A stretch of 37,289 bases of DNA from Vibrio sp. (GTDB lineage: Bacteria > Pseudomonadota > Gammaproteobacteria > Enterobacterales > Vibrionaceae). A model generated the notes under the pieces. That model saw only the letters and a program-made list of their open reading frames with translations. It was not told where the DNA came from and did no database searches. Both the position numbers and the translations under genes were made by a program. The stretch spans positions 1 through 37,289 of the forward strand of contig JAOICL010000022.1 of assembly GCA_028131545.1 (NCBI GenBank), read 5' to 3'. Positions 17,584 through 25,182 of the stretch are shown here, one piece after another (position 1 is the first letter of the stretch; each line of letters begins with the position of its first letter).

Positions 17584-17662
17584 GCACAAGAATAAGCCAG
17601 TTCATTAATGATTAGAGCTGATAACCTAAAGCCCCTGCTATTGATTTAGCAGGGGCTTTTTT
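17553..17662 (+). repeat. Shared 3'-end cassette, copy 1 (last codons, 3' UTR and terminator)
   Basis: About 110 nt covering the last codons, stop and terminator of the second S8 gene are repeated almost exactly at 20979-21088 after the M66 gene; the only visible differences are a T/G change and a short ACC/AG difference in the untranslated part. Confidence 0.85.
17629..17662 (+). terminator. Terminator of second S8 gene
   Basis: A perfect 12-bp stem (AAGCCCCTGCTA 17629-17640 with 17647-17658), TTGATT loop, T-tract. Same sequence as the terminator at 21054-21088. Confidence 0.95.
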
Positions 17663-17758
17663 ATGTTTAATGGCGCAGCCGTCAGTATTCCATTTTCGAT
17701 AGTGCAGCCAGTAACTGATAGTTTTATAAATATGGGGTGATGTGATGTAATCTGAGAA

Positions 17759-17786
17759 TTGTCACTCTTTTTGATGTAAATATATA
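17759..17786 (+). promoter_or_regulatory. Candidate promoter of the M66 protease gene
   Basis: TTGTCA (17759-17764), 16-bp spacer, TATATA (17781-17786). With a strong terminator upstream at 17629, the M66 gene needs its own promoter. The predicted start near 17793 would give a leader of about 100 nt containing the hairpin at 17842-17855. Confidence 0.4.
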
Positions 17787-17841
17787 CAATCCTTTCAGCT
17801 TTAAAGGAAGGTGTAAAAATGGATAGACACCAATAGAACAC

Positions 17842-17855
17842 CCCTAAGGATAGGG
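17842..17855 (+). promoter_or_regulatory. 5'-leader hairpin of M66 gene with AGGA tetraloop
   Basis: CCCTA (17842-17846), AGGA loop (17847-17850), TAGGG (17851-17855), 40 nt before ATG 17896. Stem sequence differs from the S8 leader hairpins while pairing and loop are kept, which is the pattern expected of a functional RNA structure. Confidence 0.55.
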
Positions 17856-17895
17856 AAGATAAAAAATAAACTCCAGTATTAAAATTGAGAATATA

Positions 17896-20800
17896 ATGAA
17901 TAAATTGTTATTACCATTATTGGTGACAGCGGCGTTGTCTGCACCTACTATATCGGCGACACCTATTTACTTTAATGAAACTACACCAGTAAATGCTTTG
18001 AGTGGTTCATTAAAGGGTGGGGTGTTTTATGCGCAGAACTCTTTAATTCCTGCGGTTAAAAAACAAGATGAAACACAACCTCATCTTGTTTCTCAGCGTG
18101 ACACCTTGGTGATGTTCAAGCCATTGACAGTAGGTGTTTATACGCCAGTAACACTTTCTGTGTTGGATAAACAAGGTGCTGAATTAACTACTCTTTCAAT
18201 GAATACGCCAGATGAACTACCAAAACCTTATGGTCAGATAGAAGGTGCTGAAATTATTCAAGAGCCAGCAAGTTATCAAAAATCGATCAGTTCAAATTCA
18301 GAACTGAATCATATTAGTAATGACTCTGCGGCATTTGCTAATATGATCACATCTAATAGCTCAGTTTTGGTCTCTGTCGCTGATGGTGCATGGGCACCTA
18401 CATTTACCTTACCTCAAGGCAGTGAATATGATGGGAAAATCGTTAAGTTTTCTTCTAATGCGGGATACCCATCAACCGTTTATTTTAATAGCGACAGCTC
18501 TGCATCTTTAGTTAATAACACATCATTAATCTTTAAAAATAAAGACGGCGTATGGTATCAAAATAATGACGTGGATTTTGCACGTATCCAATATGGTGAA
18601 GGGTACTGGTCAGTTTCTGTACCTGCAAAATTTATTCAACCTGGGATCAGCTTTAAATTTGCGCAAAATAGTCAAGAAGGTCAATTGAACCACGTTCCTG
18701 TTGGCGGATTTACTCAGGCGTTTTTTACGACTATCGATGTGGGCTTATTAACTGAACCTCGTGATAAATTTGACTTCCAAGATGTGGAAAAATATCATCG
18801 AGATTATTTCCATCAAGCGCCATTCAGTCAATTTACGGTAGCGAAGTATAACCCGTTACACCTAACAGAAGTGATGATGCCTGACGGAACGTTGTATACT
18901 CAATCATCTTCAGATGAAGGCAGTGGTCATACAGGTGATATGCGTCAACGTATTGTGAAGGAATTCATTGCAGATTCAATCAGTAATGCAAACTATGGCG
19001 TTACATCATCAGAGCCTAGTGAAAAAGGGCAGCTTTTTAATGCAGGACAGATTAATGTTCATACTTCACAGGGTCTATATAATAATGGTGTAGTGGTACA
19101 TGGTTGGTCTGGTGGTGCAGGTCGCGCCACGTTAGCTGAGTCTATCGGTAATGAGTTCAGTCATGAAATAGGCCACAATTGGAATTTAGGCCATTATCCA
19201 GGCGGTCGAAATGGTTCCGCACACCGACCAGCGGATGAAATTAACTCAACTTGGGGTTGGGACAGTGAATACAATACATTCCGTCCTAACTTTGATAAAA
19301 ATCAAACGGGTTTAGCGACGTGCTTTAATGATGTTGATTCAAGCTGGGAATGTATTGAACCATTCCATGGCTACCCATATTATAAAGGTTCAATGTCGGG
19401 TGGTACGTTGTCATTCCCATACGGTAATGTCATGACGCTATACACCCCGTTAGCGTTAAATACGATGCTTAATTATCTTGAAACAAAGATGATATTTGAA
19501 CCTTCTTCTCCAACGGGTTTCATGAAATGGGATGACGCTACGCAGCAAATGTTACCGTGGCACAATTTGATTGATATTCAAAATAAAGTATCACTACCAC
19601 CAAATGAATGGACATCACAGGGTATTACAACGGCTTTAAGTTTTAATGATGTGGTAGAGATTTCACCAGCAAACAGTTATTGGGCCAGTGATATTTTCGT
19701 ACCAGCAGCAAGTCAAGATAATGTAAACAAAGTGATTGCATTATCGCATTCAGCTGGTTGGACAACGGCTCTTTATATCAACAACCAAAGAATAACATTA
19801 AGAAATGGTGATCAGTATAATTACAAGTCGAATGGTTCGACGTGGGAATTGATCTCTGAATTACCAACAGAAATAATTGAAAGACAACCAGATGAATTTG
19901 GGGTACCCGTAGTGACCTTAGCCGGTTTTTATGATCCTCAAGGTAAAATAGACAGTTATATTTATCCTGCAATGGAAGGGTCATTCGGTTATACGTATGC
20001 TTCAGAATCTGTTGATTTTAGTTCGTCATGTGGTGTCACAGTGTCGTTAGAAAATGGCTCTGAGAAAACATACCCAATTCACAATAGTAATTTAATTTAC
20101 GGTGAAATGAATAAGTTCCATGTCAATATTCCAGCATCAGATAAGCCTACAGATGTTAGTGTTGCATGTATGGATGAAGTATTGGCTAGTCGTCATTTAG
20201 AACTTAAAGAGGCTCCAGAATTAACGACATCTCATGGTGAAGTCTATGGTGAGTCAGATATTTCATATGATCTTAATGTTGTTGGTAATACAAATGCGGT
20301 ATGGGGTGAAAGTGTCAGCTTAGAAGCGAGTATGTCTCCATCTTTAAGTGGCGTACGTTACAGCTGGGAGCAAACAAGTGGTACTCCAGTATCATTTAAC
20401 GCTGATTCGAGCTTGTTATCGTTTGAAACAAACTTACTCGTTAATCAAACGCAGTCACTTGGTTTTAGTGTTAGTGCATTTGATTCAGAAGGCAATGAGT
20501 TAGACTCTAAATCGGTCGTGGTTAATGTGACAGAGAAATCGGTATTACCTCCTTCAATGAGTGTTACTGGTAATACGACAATTGATGCTGGTCAAAGTAC
20601 AATACTTACGGCTGTTGCCGAAAATATTGGAGACACTCAGGTTATCTATAATTGGAGAAAAGTGTCAGGTCATCAAGATCTTCAATTTACGGCGGATCAA
20701 CAGGCAGGTGAAGTGACATTAAATACTTCAGCGATGCCAAATTCAGATGCAATGATTGTGATGGAAGTGGACGCTTTTGATACTAATACCGGAACGGTAT

Positions 20801-21009
20801 TAGTGACAGAACAAGTGACGATTACCGTGAACGAAGTGTCAACGGGTGGCGGCTCAAATATTCAAGAATGGGTACCAGGCACAGTTGACCCTGAGAATGG
20901 CGATATCTTCAGCTGGCAAGGTTCGTGCTGGGAAGCGAAGAACAACCCAGGTGCATGGGAAACGCCATCATCAACCAGTTGGTTCTGGACAGAAGTTGAG
21001 TGTGAATAA
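17896..21009 (+). CDS. Exported M66-family (StcE/TagA-like) zinc metalloprotease with PKD-like repeats and CBM5/12-like tail
   Basis: A 1037-aa protein with a signal peptide (MNKLLLPLLVTAALSAPTISA, cut near 21). The extended zinc motif H423-E-I-G-H427-N-W-N-L-G-H433-YPGG is the M66 signature, with E424 catalytic and three His ligands; the ATLAESIGNEFSHE lead-in and the following RPADEINSTWGWD also fit the family. StcE and V. cholerae TagA cleave mucin-type glycoproteins, so a mucinase role is likely. A beta-rich domain follows, then two PKD-like repeats (about 775-860 and 868-965), the VSTGGG hinge and a Trp/Cys module ending FWTEVECE, shared with the two S8 proteins. Unlike StcE it lacks a lipobox, so it is probably soluble or surface-held through the C-terminal module. 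Own promoter candidate and own terminator. Confidence 0.92.
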   Translation: MNKLLLPLLVTAALSAPTISATPIYFNETTPVNALSGSLKGGVFYAQNSLIPAVKKQDETQPHLVSQRDTLVMFKPLTVGVYTPVTLSVLDKQGAELTTLSMNTPDELPKPYGQIEGAEIIQEPASYQKSISSNSELNHISNDSAAFANMITSNSSVLVSVADGAWAPTFTLPQGSEYDGKIVKFSSNAGYPSTVYFNSDSSASLVNNTSLIFKNKDGVWYQNNDVDFARIQYGEGYWSVSVPAKFIQPGISFKFAQNSQEGQLNHVPVGGFTQAFFTTIDVGLLTEPRDKFDFQDVEKYHRDYFHQAPFSQFTVAKYNPLHLTEVMMPDGTLYTQSSSDEGSGHTGDMRQRIVKEFIADSISNANYGVTSSEPSEKGQLFNAGQINVHTSQGLYNNGVVVHGWSGGAGRATLAESIGNEFSHEIGHNWNLGHYPGGRNGSAHRPADEINSTWGWDSEYNTFRPNFDKNQTGLATCFNDVDSSWECIEPFHGYPYYKGSMSGGTLSFPYGNVMTLYTPLALNTMLNYLETKMIFEPSSPTGFMKWDDATQQMLPWHNLIDIQNKVSLPPNEWTSQGITTALSFNDVVEISPANSYWASDIFVPAASQDNVNKVIALSHSAGWTTALYINNQRITLRNGDQYNYKSNGSTWELISELPTEIIERQPDEFGVPVVTLAGFYDPQGKIDSYIYPAMEGSFGYTYASESVDFSSSCGVTVSLENGSEKTYPIHNSNLIYGEMNKFHVNIPASDKPTDVSVACMDEVLASRHLELKEAPELTTSHGEVYGESDISYDLNVVGNTNAVWGESVSLEASMSPSLSGVRYSWEQTSGTPVSFNADSSLLSFETNLLVNQTQSLGFSVSAFDSEGNELDSKSVVVNVTEKSVLPPSMSVTGNTTIDAGQSTILTAVAENIGDTQVIYNWRKVSGHQDLQFTADQQAGEVTLNTSAMPNSDAMIVMEVDAFDTNTGTVLVTEQVTITVNEVSTGGGSNIQEWVPGTVDPENGDIFSWQGSCWEAKNNPGAWETPSSTSWFWTEVECE

Positions 21010-21088
21010 GCACAAGAATAAGCCAGTTCATTAATGATGAGAGCTGATAAGTAAAGCCCCTGCTATTGATTTAGCAGGGGCTTTTTTT
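20979..21088 (+). repeat. Shared 3'-end cassette, copy 2
   Basis: Counterpart of 17553-17662 (see there). The coding sequence just upstream is much less alike between the S8 and M66 genes, so the boundary of high identity is sharp at the TGGTTCTGG stretch. Confidence 0.85.
21054..21088 (+). terminator. Terminator of the M66 gene
   Basis: A 12-bp stem (21054-21065 with 21072-21083), TTGATT loop, T-tract, identical in stem and loop to 17629-17662. Confidence 0.95.
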
Positions 21089-21231
21089 CTGTTTTAATAC
21101 TGTAGCTAATGGTAATGAATTGGAATAAAAGAGGAATGTTTGATGAAAATTCATACAATGAAGTGAATAATGTTCGCTATACTTCAACATCAGATTAGGT
21201 AGTGTGTCTTTTTATCTTAGGGATTATAAGG

Positions 21232-22536
21232 TTGATATTTAAAGGTAATCACATTTGTTTTCAGGGGTTTAAATTTAACACCCATAATCGAAGCCTTAAA
21301 AAAGGTAAAGGCTCAGTGGTGCTTTCACCTGGCTCAACGATCATCTTAATCGGTTTGCTTGACAGCAAAGGGAGCGTTGTCCCATCTGAAGTATTAATTC
21401 AAGCCTTAGAGAGAGCAGGCCTAGCATCCAGTGACAGCATGTTGAAGAAGAATGTCTATGATCTAAAGAAGGCGCTGTCTTCTTTAGATTCTAGCTTTGT
21501 TTTAGACCAATTCATTATGACGGTCAATCATGTTGGTTATATGATTGAGGATTATACGTTAAGACCTTATGGGTACATTAAATTAATCAGCTGCTGTTTA
21601 TTGATGATGGGTATGCTTACTTACATGAATGCAAGTGAAAAAAGAGTGTTAAGTAATGAAAGTGAAGTCAGTATAACCGTGATAGGGAATAAAAAGGCAT
21701 ATAACGCAGGGGTGAGTGGGTTACTCTCTAAAACTTTAACGTATTTCCATAAAGAGACTTTTTTTACGAAAGAAGATAATCATAATTCAAATAGAGTGTC
21801 CATTCGTTTTATTAAGGAGCGAAATAGGCGCTATCGATTAGAGATGACTTTAACTTCTAAAGTTGATTATAAAAAAATGACAATTATAGATGATAATGTT
21901 CAGGATACATTGATTCATTCTATCGTTGCGATTAATCATTTCTATGATGGAGGCCAGCTTAGCCTTGAATCGCTCCGTCGTGCCTTTAAAGACACGATAT
22001 TCATATCGGATAACGACAGAGTGAATGATGATATTGTTGAATATTTAGGGTTGACTTGGCTTGGTGAGGAGAATGGTCATATTTTAGAAAAAATAGTTGC
22101 TGTAGAAAATAATAACTATTATGTTAATTCTCTTGTTTTCGAGAGATATCTTAAAAATAAATACTCAAATAGATCGAGTATGAGCATTAACGATGCGGTG
22201 AGTTCATTGTGGTTTATTGATAAGGTGAAGCAAAGAGGATCCGATAAAAAGGTGAAATCAACGTACACCTTAATTGCATTGGCTTATTTGGATTTAAATA
22301 AAGTGAATATGGCTAAAGAATACATCGGCTTATGTAATGATACTTGTGATCCTATTCTTTATAATTTGGTTCAGGGTAAGGTCAATGAGTATTATGGTAA
22401 TCATCAGTTAGCTATTGATTATTATTATAAGTCGATTAATCGACTATCAAATGGAAATTATAAAGATTATATTACTTCAATGATCGCTAAATTGGGTTTT
22501 CAATCAACTCTTGTTAATGAGATTGAAATGAAATGA
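21232..22536 (+). CDS. ToxR-like membrane-bound transcriptional regulator, first of an overlapping pair
   Basis: About 434 aa: an N-terminal OmpR/ToxR-type winged helix (roughly residues 8-107, with LSPGSTIILIGLLDSKG and the KKNVYDLKKALSSLD recognition region), one membrane helix (about 115-133, YIKLISCCLLMMGMLTYM) and a ~300-residue periplasmic part ending in a TPR-like helical segment (NLVQGKVNEYYGNHQLAIDYYYKS). Two periplasmic Cys (C-x4-C) may form a disulphide. I prefer TTG 21232, 8 nt after AGGGA, as it gives an N terminus like that of the partner protein; GTG 21202 in the same frame is the alternative. The end overlaps the next start (ATGA), so translation is coupled. Markedly AT-rich, like ToxR/TcpP genes on islands. 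Probably senses an external signal and controls the adjacent proteases (inference). Confidence 0.75.
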   Translation: MIFKGNHICFQGFKFNTHNRSLKKGKGSVVLSPGSTIILIGLLDSKGSVVPSEVLIQALERAGLASSDSMLKKNVYDLKKALSSLDSSFVLDQFIMTVNHVGYMIEDYTLRPYGYIKLISCCLLMMGMLTYMNASEKRVLSNESEVSITVIGNKKAYNAGVSGLLSKTLTYFHKETFFTKEDNHNSNRVSIRFIKERNRRYRLEMTLTSKVDYKKMTIIDDNVQDTLIHSIVAINHFYDGGQLSLESLRRAFKDTIFISDNDRVNDDIVEYLGLTWLGEENGHILEKIVAVENNNYYVNSLVFERYLKNKYSNRSSMSINDAVSSLWFIDKVKQRGSDKKVKSTYTLIALAYLDLNKVNMAKEYIGLCNDTCDPILYNLVQGKVNEYYGNHQLAIDYYYKSINRLSNGNYKDYITSMIAKLGFQSTLVNEIEMK

Positions 22537-23801
22537 GAAAGTTGAAGTTCTTAGGGTTTATTTTAGACACAAAGGAAGGGGTGTTACACTTCGGTGATCA
22601 GTTTATTCAGTTAAGTCATCAAGAATCGATGATTCTTTCTCTTATTATTCGTTCAGGTAAAGATGGCATCAAGCGGGATGTTCTTTACCAAAAAATACAA
22701 TCAGATGATCAATCTTTAAGTAAAACATCAATAAAATCACATATCCATAAAATCAGGAAATCAATCAGCTTTTTGGATCGATCCAATGACAGTCACTTGA
22801 TTTTAATGACCATTAATAATGATATATATAAAGTTAACCACGGAAGCGTTAAATTTAGTATAATCCGTGTTTTGTTTTTTATAGTGACACTGGCGGTCTT
22901 ACTTTTATTGAGTTATAGCTTGATTCTATCTATGGAGAGTAAAAATAAACACGAATCGAACTATAGAGAAGATAAAATACAATTATCTTATCAATCTACT
23001 GGTGATTTGTATGAAGATAATATCGTTCAGATCGTTAAATTAGGATTTAATCGAATAGTCAATAAACCCATTATTGTTGATAGCCCACGGTTTAACTCAT
23101 TATATAGAGTAGATATAAAGTTTTATAAAAAAAAGGGGTATGTATTGGCTTCTTTTTACCATGCTTTTGAAGATACTGCGGTATCTAAAGCGAAAATTGC
23201 TTTAGATGATAATGATGAGATACCGGTTAGGCTACTTTATTTTATAGTCAAAAACTATAGGTTAGATCGCAATATGGATGCGATCAGATTGGCTATTCAT
23301 TCCCTTCCTGCCATCGAAAAAGAGTCTAATGAGTGCGTAGAGGTTGGTGTGATTTTTGATGATGCATGCCCATTGAACATTAACGACTCTGATCGCGATA
23401 ACATCTATGCTATTACTAGCCTATTGGTGCACTATATTTATAGTAATAGTAATGAAGATGAAAGGTTTAAAGCTGTATTGGAATATGTGAAATCGAACAT
23501 CATGAACGATCCCTTTGCGATAGATGCGATGTCTCTCTATTACTTGAAGCAATTAGATTACGACACCGCGATAAAATATCAAGATACAAGAAGTAATAAT
23601 GACCGATCGTACGTGTATTATTTAGTCCAGGGAAAAATTTATGAAAGCCTTCACCGTAAAACGTTTGCTTTCAGGCACTATGTTATGGCTTTGCGGTATG
23701 CATCGAATAAAGAAGAAGAACAATACATTCTTTCTTTGATCGAAAATGTGGGTGATAAAACCGACATTTCCGTTTTTTCTGATCTTTTATTGTATCATTA
23801 A
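22533..23801 (+). CDS. ToxR-like membrane-bound transcriptional regulator, second of the pair
   Basis: A 422-aa protein built like its upstream partner: winged helix at about 1-103 (LSHQESMILSLIIRSGKDGI, then SLSKTSIKSHIHKIRKSISF as the recognition helix region), one membrane helix at about 109-133 (IIRVLFFIVTLAVLLLLSYSLIL in parts), and a periplasmic part with two Cys and a TPR-like end (YYLVQGKIYESLHRKTFAFRHY) that matches the partner's NLVQGKVNEYYG segment. Its ATG overlaps the partner's stop by 4 nt. The pair are diverged paralogues and could act as a heterodimer. This is unlike ToxRS or TcpPH, where the second gene lacks a DNA-binding domain. Convergent with the AraC-family gene 20 nt away. 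Confidence 0.75.
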   Translation: MRKLKFLGFILDTKEGVLHFGDQFIQLSHQESMILSLIIRSGKDGIKRDVLYQKIQSDDQSLSKTSIKSHIHKIRKSISFLDRSNDSHLILMTINNDIYKVNHGSVKFSIIRVLFFIVTLAVLLLLSYSLILSMESKNKHESNYREDKIQLSYQSTGDLYEDNIVQIVKLGFNRIVNKPIIVDSPRFNSLYRVDIKFYKKKGYVLASFYHAFEDTAVSKAKIALDDNDEIPVRLLYFIVKNYRLDRNMDAIRLAIHSLPAIEKESNECVEVGVIFDDACPLNINDSDRDNIYAITSLLVHYIYSNSNEDERFKAVLEYVKSNIMNDPFAIDAMSLYYLKQLDYDTAIKYQDTRSNNDRSYVYYLVQGKIYESLHRKTFAFRHYVMALRYASNKEEEQYILSLIENVGDKTDISVFSDLLLYH

Positions 23802-23821
23802 ATTCTTGTTGTACGATGAAA

Positions 23822-24811
23822 TTAACAAGATATAGCGTCCTTATATTCTTTAATGGTTAACCCTTTCAGTTGTTTAAAGGTTCTTTCTAGGCTTTTTTTC
23901 GAGCGGTAGATAGAACGTTCAAATGTATTATTCACATCACCATCAGTAATAATTAACTGACAGCATCGTCTGATCTCTATGCGCTTTAACTCTATTTGAA
24001 AACTTGTGCTCTCTTTTGCGAGTTGTCTTTGGAGTTTTTGCTTATCCATTTTATATATAGCAGCGGTTTTAATAATAGTTGGATAGGTAAATAGAGCTTG
24101 ATAGAGTAAAACAGCCTCAAGTGTCGATGTCATTGAGTCTGGGCTAGGCATACTCATTAACTCGATTAAATTGGTGTTCATCGTGTGACTACGATGATTA
24201 AAATTAATGTTAGACGATTTTTTTACAGGGCGCAGTACATCTTGACTAGTTACCCATATATCAATATGACATTCATCGTTAATGTATTCGACAGGGGAAG
24301 AAAGTAAGCTTTCTATCACACGATTGCAATATATGCCTTTAGGTAAGGCCACTCGGTTCGGTTGATACTCTTTTCCATGCACGTCAGAAAACATTGTTAA
24401 GGTATTGGATAACAGCCTCACTGCCTCAAGACTCTGGAGGTGTCTTGGGACATTGTCAGCGGTAATAGAAATCTTGAGTGTGGTCCCAGACAGGCTGGTC
24501 TTAAGCGTGATATTAGACTCATAGTAACGGTAATATTTTGCCTTATTGCTTAAATATAAAGACAGATCTGGGCTGGTAATCAGATGAGCATAGGTTTCTT
24601 CAGGGGTAACCTGACAATGCTTCATTATCAATTGCATTGTGTTGGTCATACCTATCTCAATGACGCTTTCATTTAAAGCATCATAGTATTCATTCACAGG
24701 GATAAGTTGAAGTTTATTATCTAACGTAACGTTGAACAAAGAGGCATTGTTAGATTCTGTTCTTAGGTTATTAATGATCGATGATATGAGATATGAGCGA
24801 ATGAAATACAT
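23822..24811 (-). CDS. AraC-family transcriptional regulator
   Basis: A 329-aa protein. The last ~75 residues are an AraC/XylS double helix-turn-helix: AAIYKMDKQKLQRQLAKESTSFQ is the first (family pattern A-x-x-L-x-[MS]-S-x-R-x-L-x-R-x-L) and RSIYRSKKSLERTFKQLKGLTIKEYKD the second, with the hallmark F-K-x-x-x-G-x-[ST]-x-x-E-Y. The first ~250 residues resemble the effector-binding part of the OruR/ArgR-like AraC group only loosely. It points toward the ToxR-like pair and is separated by 20 nt with no good terminator (only a 7-bp TCTTGTT/AACAAGA hairpin), so antisense overlap of the transcripts is likely. Possible third regulator of the protease set (inference from position). Confidence 0.82.
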   Translation of the reverse strand: MYFIRSYLISSIINNLRTESNNASLFNVTLDNKLQLIPVNEYYDALNESVIEIGMTNTMQLIMKHCQVTPEETYAHLITSPDLSLYLSNKAKYYRYYESNITLKTSLSGTTLKISITADNVPRHLQSLEAVRLLSNTLTMFSDVHGKEYQPNRVALPKGIYCNRVIESLLSSPVEYINDECHIDIWVTSQDVLRPVKKSSNINFNHRSHTMNTNLIELMSMPSPDSMTSTLEAVLLYQALFTYPTIIKTAAIYKMDKQKLQRQLAKESTSFQIELKRIEIRRCCQLIITDGDVNNTFERSIYRSKKSLERTFKQLKGLTIKEYKDAISC

Positions 24812-24981
24812 AATGGCACAACCTACAGTTAATGAATGATAATGAAGCCGATGCCACTCTTCCTTACTCAGTTGATGATAGGTTGGTGTGTATGGCTATC
24901 CCCCTTTTTTTCGTGCTGTTATCTTATGAGAAAATGATAAATTTTGAATCAGGTAAACATTGGATTTTTATAAAACATAAC

Positions 24982-25031
24982 AAGACTATAAAAAACCCTT
25001 ATGAGTAGGTTGAGTAGTCTTTTGTTTTTTA
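24982..25031 (+). terminator. Orphan plus-strand terminator-like hairpin
   Basis: AAGACTA (24982-24988) pairs with TAGTCTT (25015-25021), 26-nt loop, followed by TTGTTTTTT. The nearest plus-strand gene ends at 23801, so it may end a small RNA antisense to the AraC leader; no promoter was found to support this. Confidence 0.35.
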
Positions 25032-25109
25032 ACGGTTTTTGTTTTTTATGGTGATTTTTTAATGATAAATAGGTTATCGATTTTTTGTGACATACCGAGA
25101 TAAAGCAGC

Positions 25110-25146
25110 GAATAACAAATGGAGTGATTGACTTCATTTGTTATTC
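25110..25146 (-). terminator. Hairpin after the patZ-like gene
   Basis: A perfect 12-bp stem (GAATAACAAATG 25110-25121 with 25135-25146), 13-nt loop, 36 nt after the patZ stop on the minus strand. The T-tract is poor, so it may be a weak terminator or a 3'-end stabiliser. Confidence 0.5.
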
Positions 25147-25182
25147 ATCTTAGCGGTTCATTCGTTGTGTGGTTAAAATACT

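Larger units (their letters stand above)
24812..25182. other. 371-nt gap upstream of the AraC gene
   Basis: AT-rich, no convincing protein gene. It contains a plus-strand hairpin with a long T-tract (24982-25031) although no plus-strand gene ends there, and a 12-bp hairpin after patZ (25110-25146). The AraC promoter must lie near 24812-24950 but no clear -35/-10 pair was found. Confidence 0.5.
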
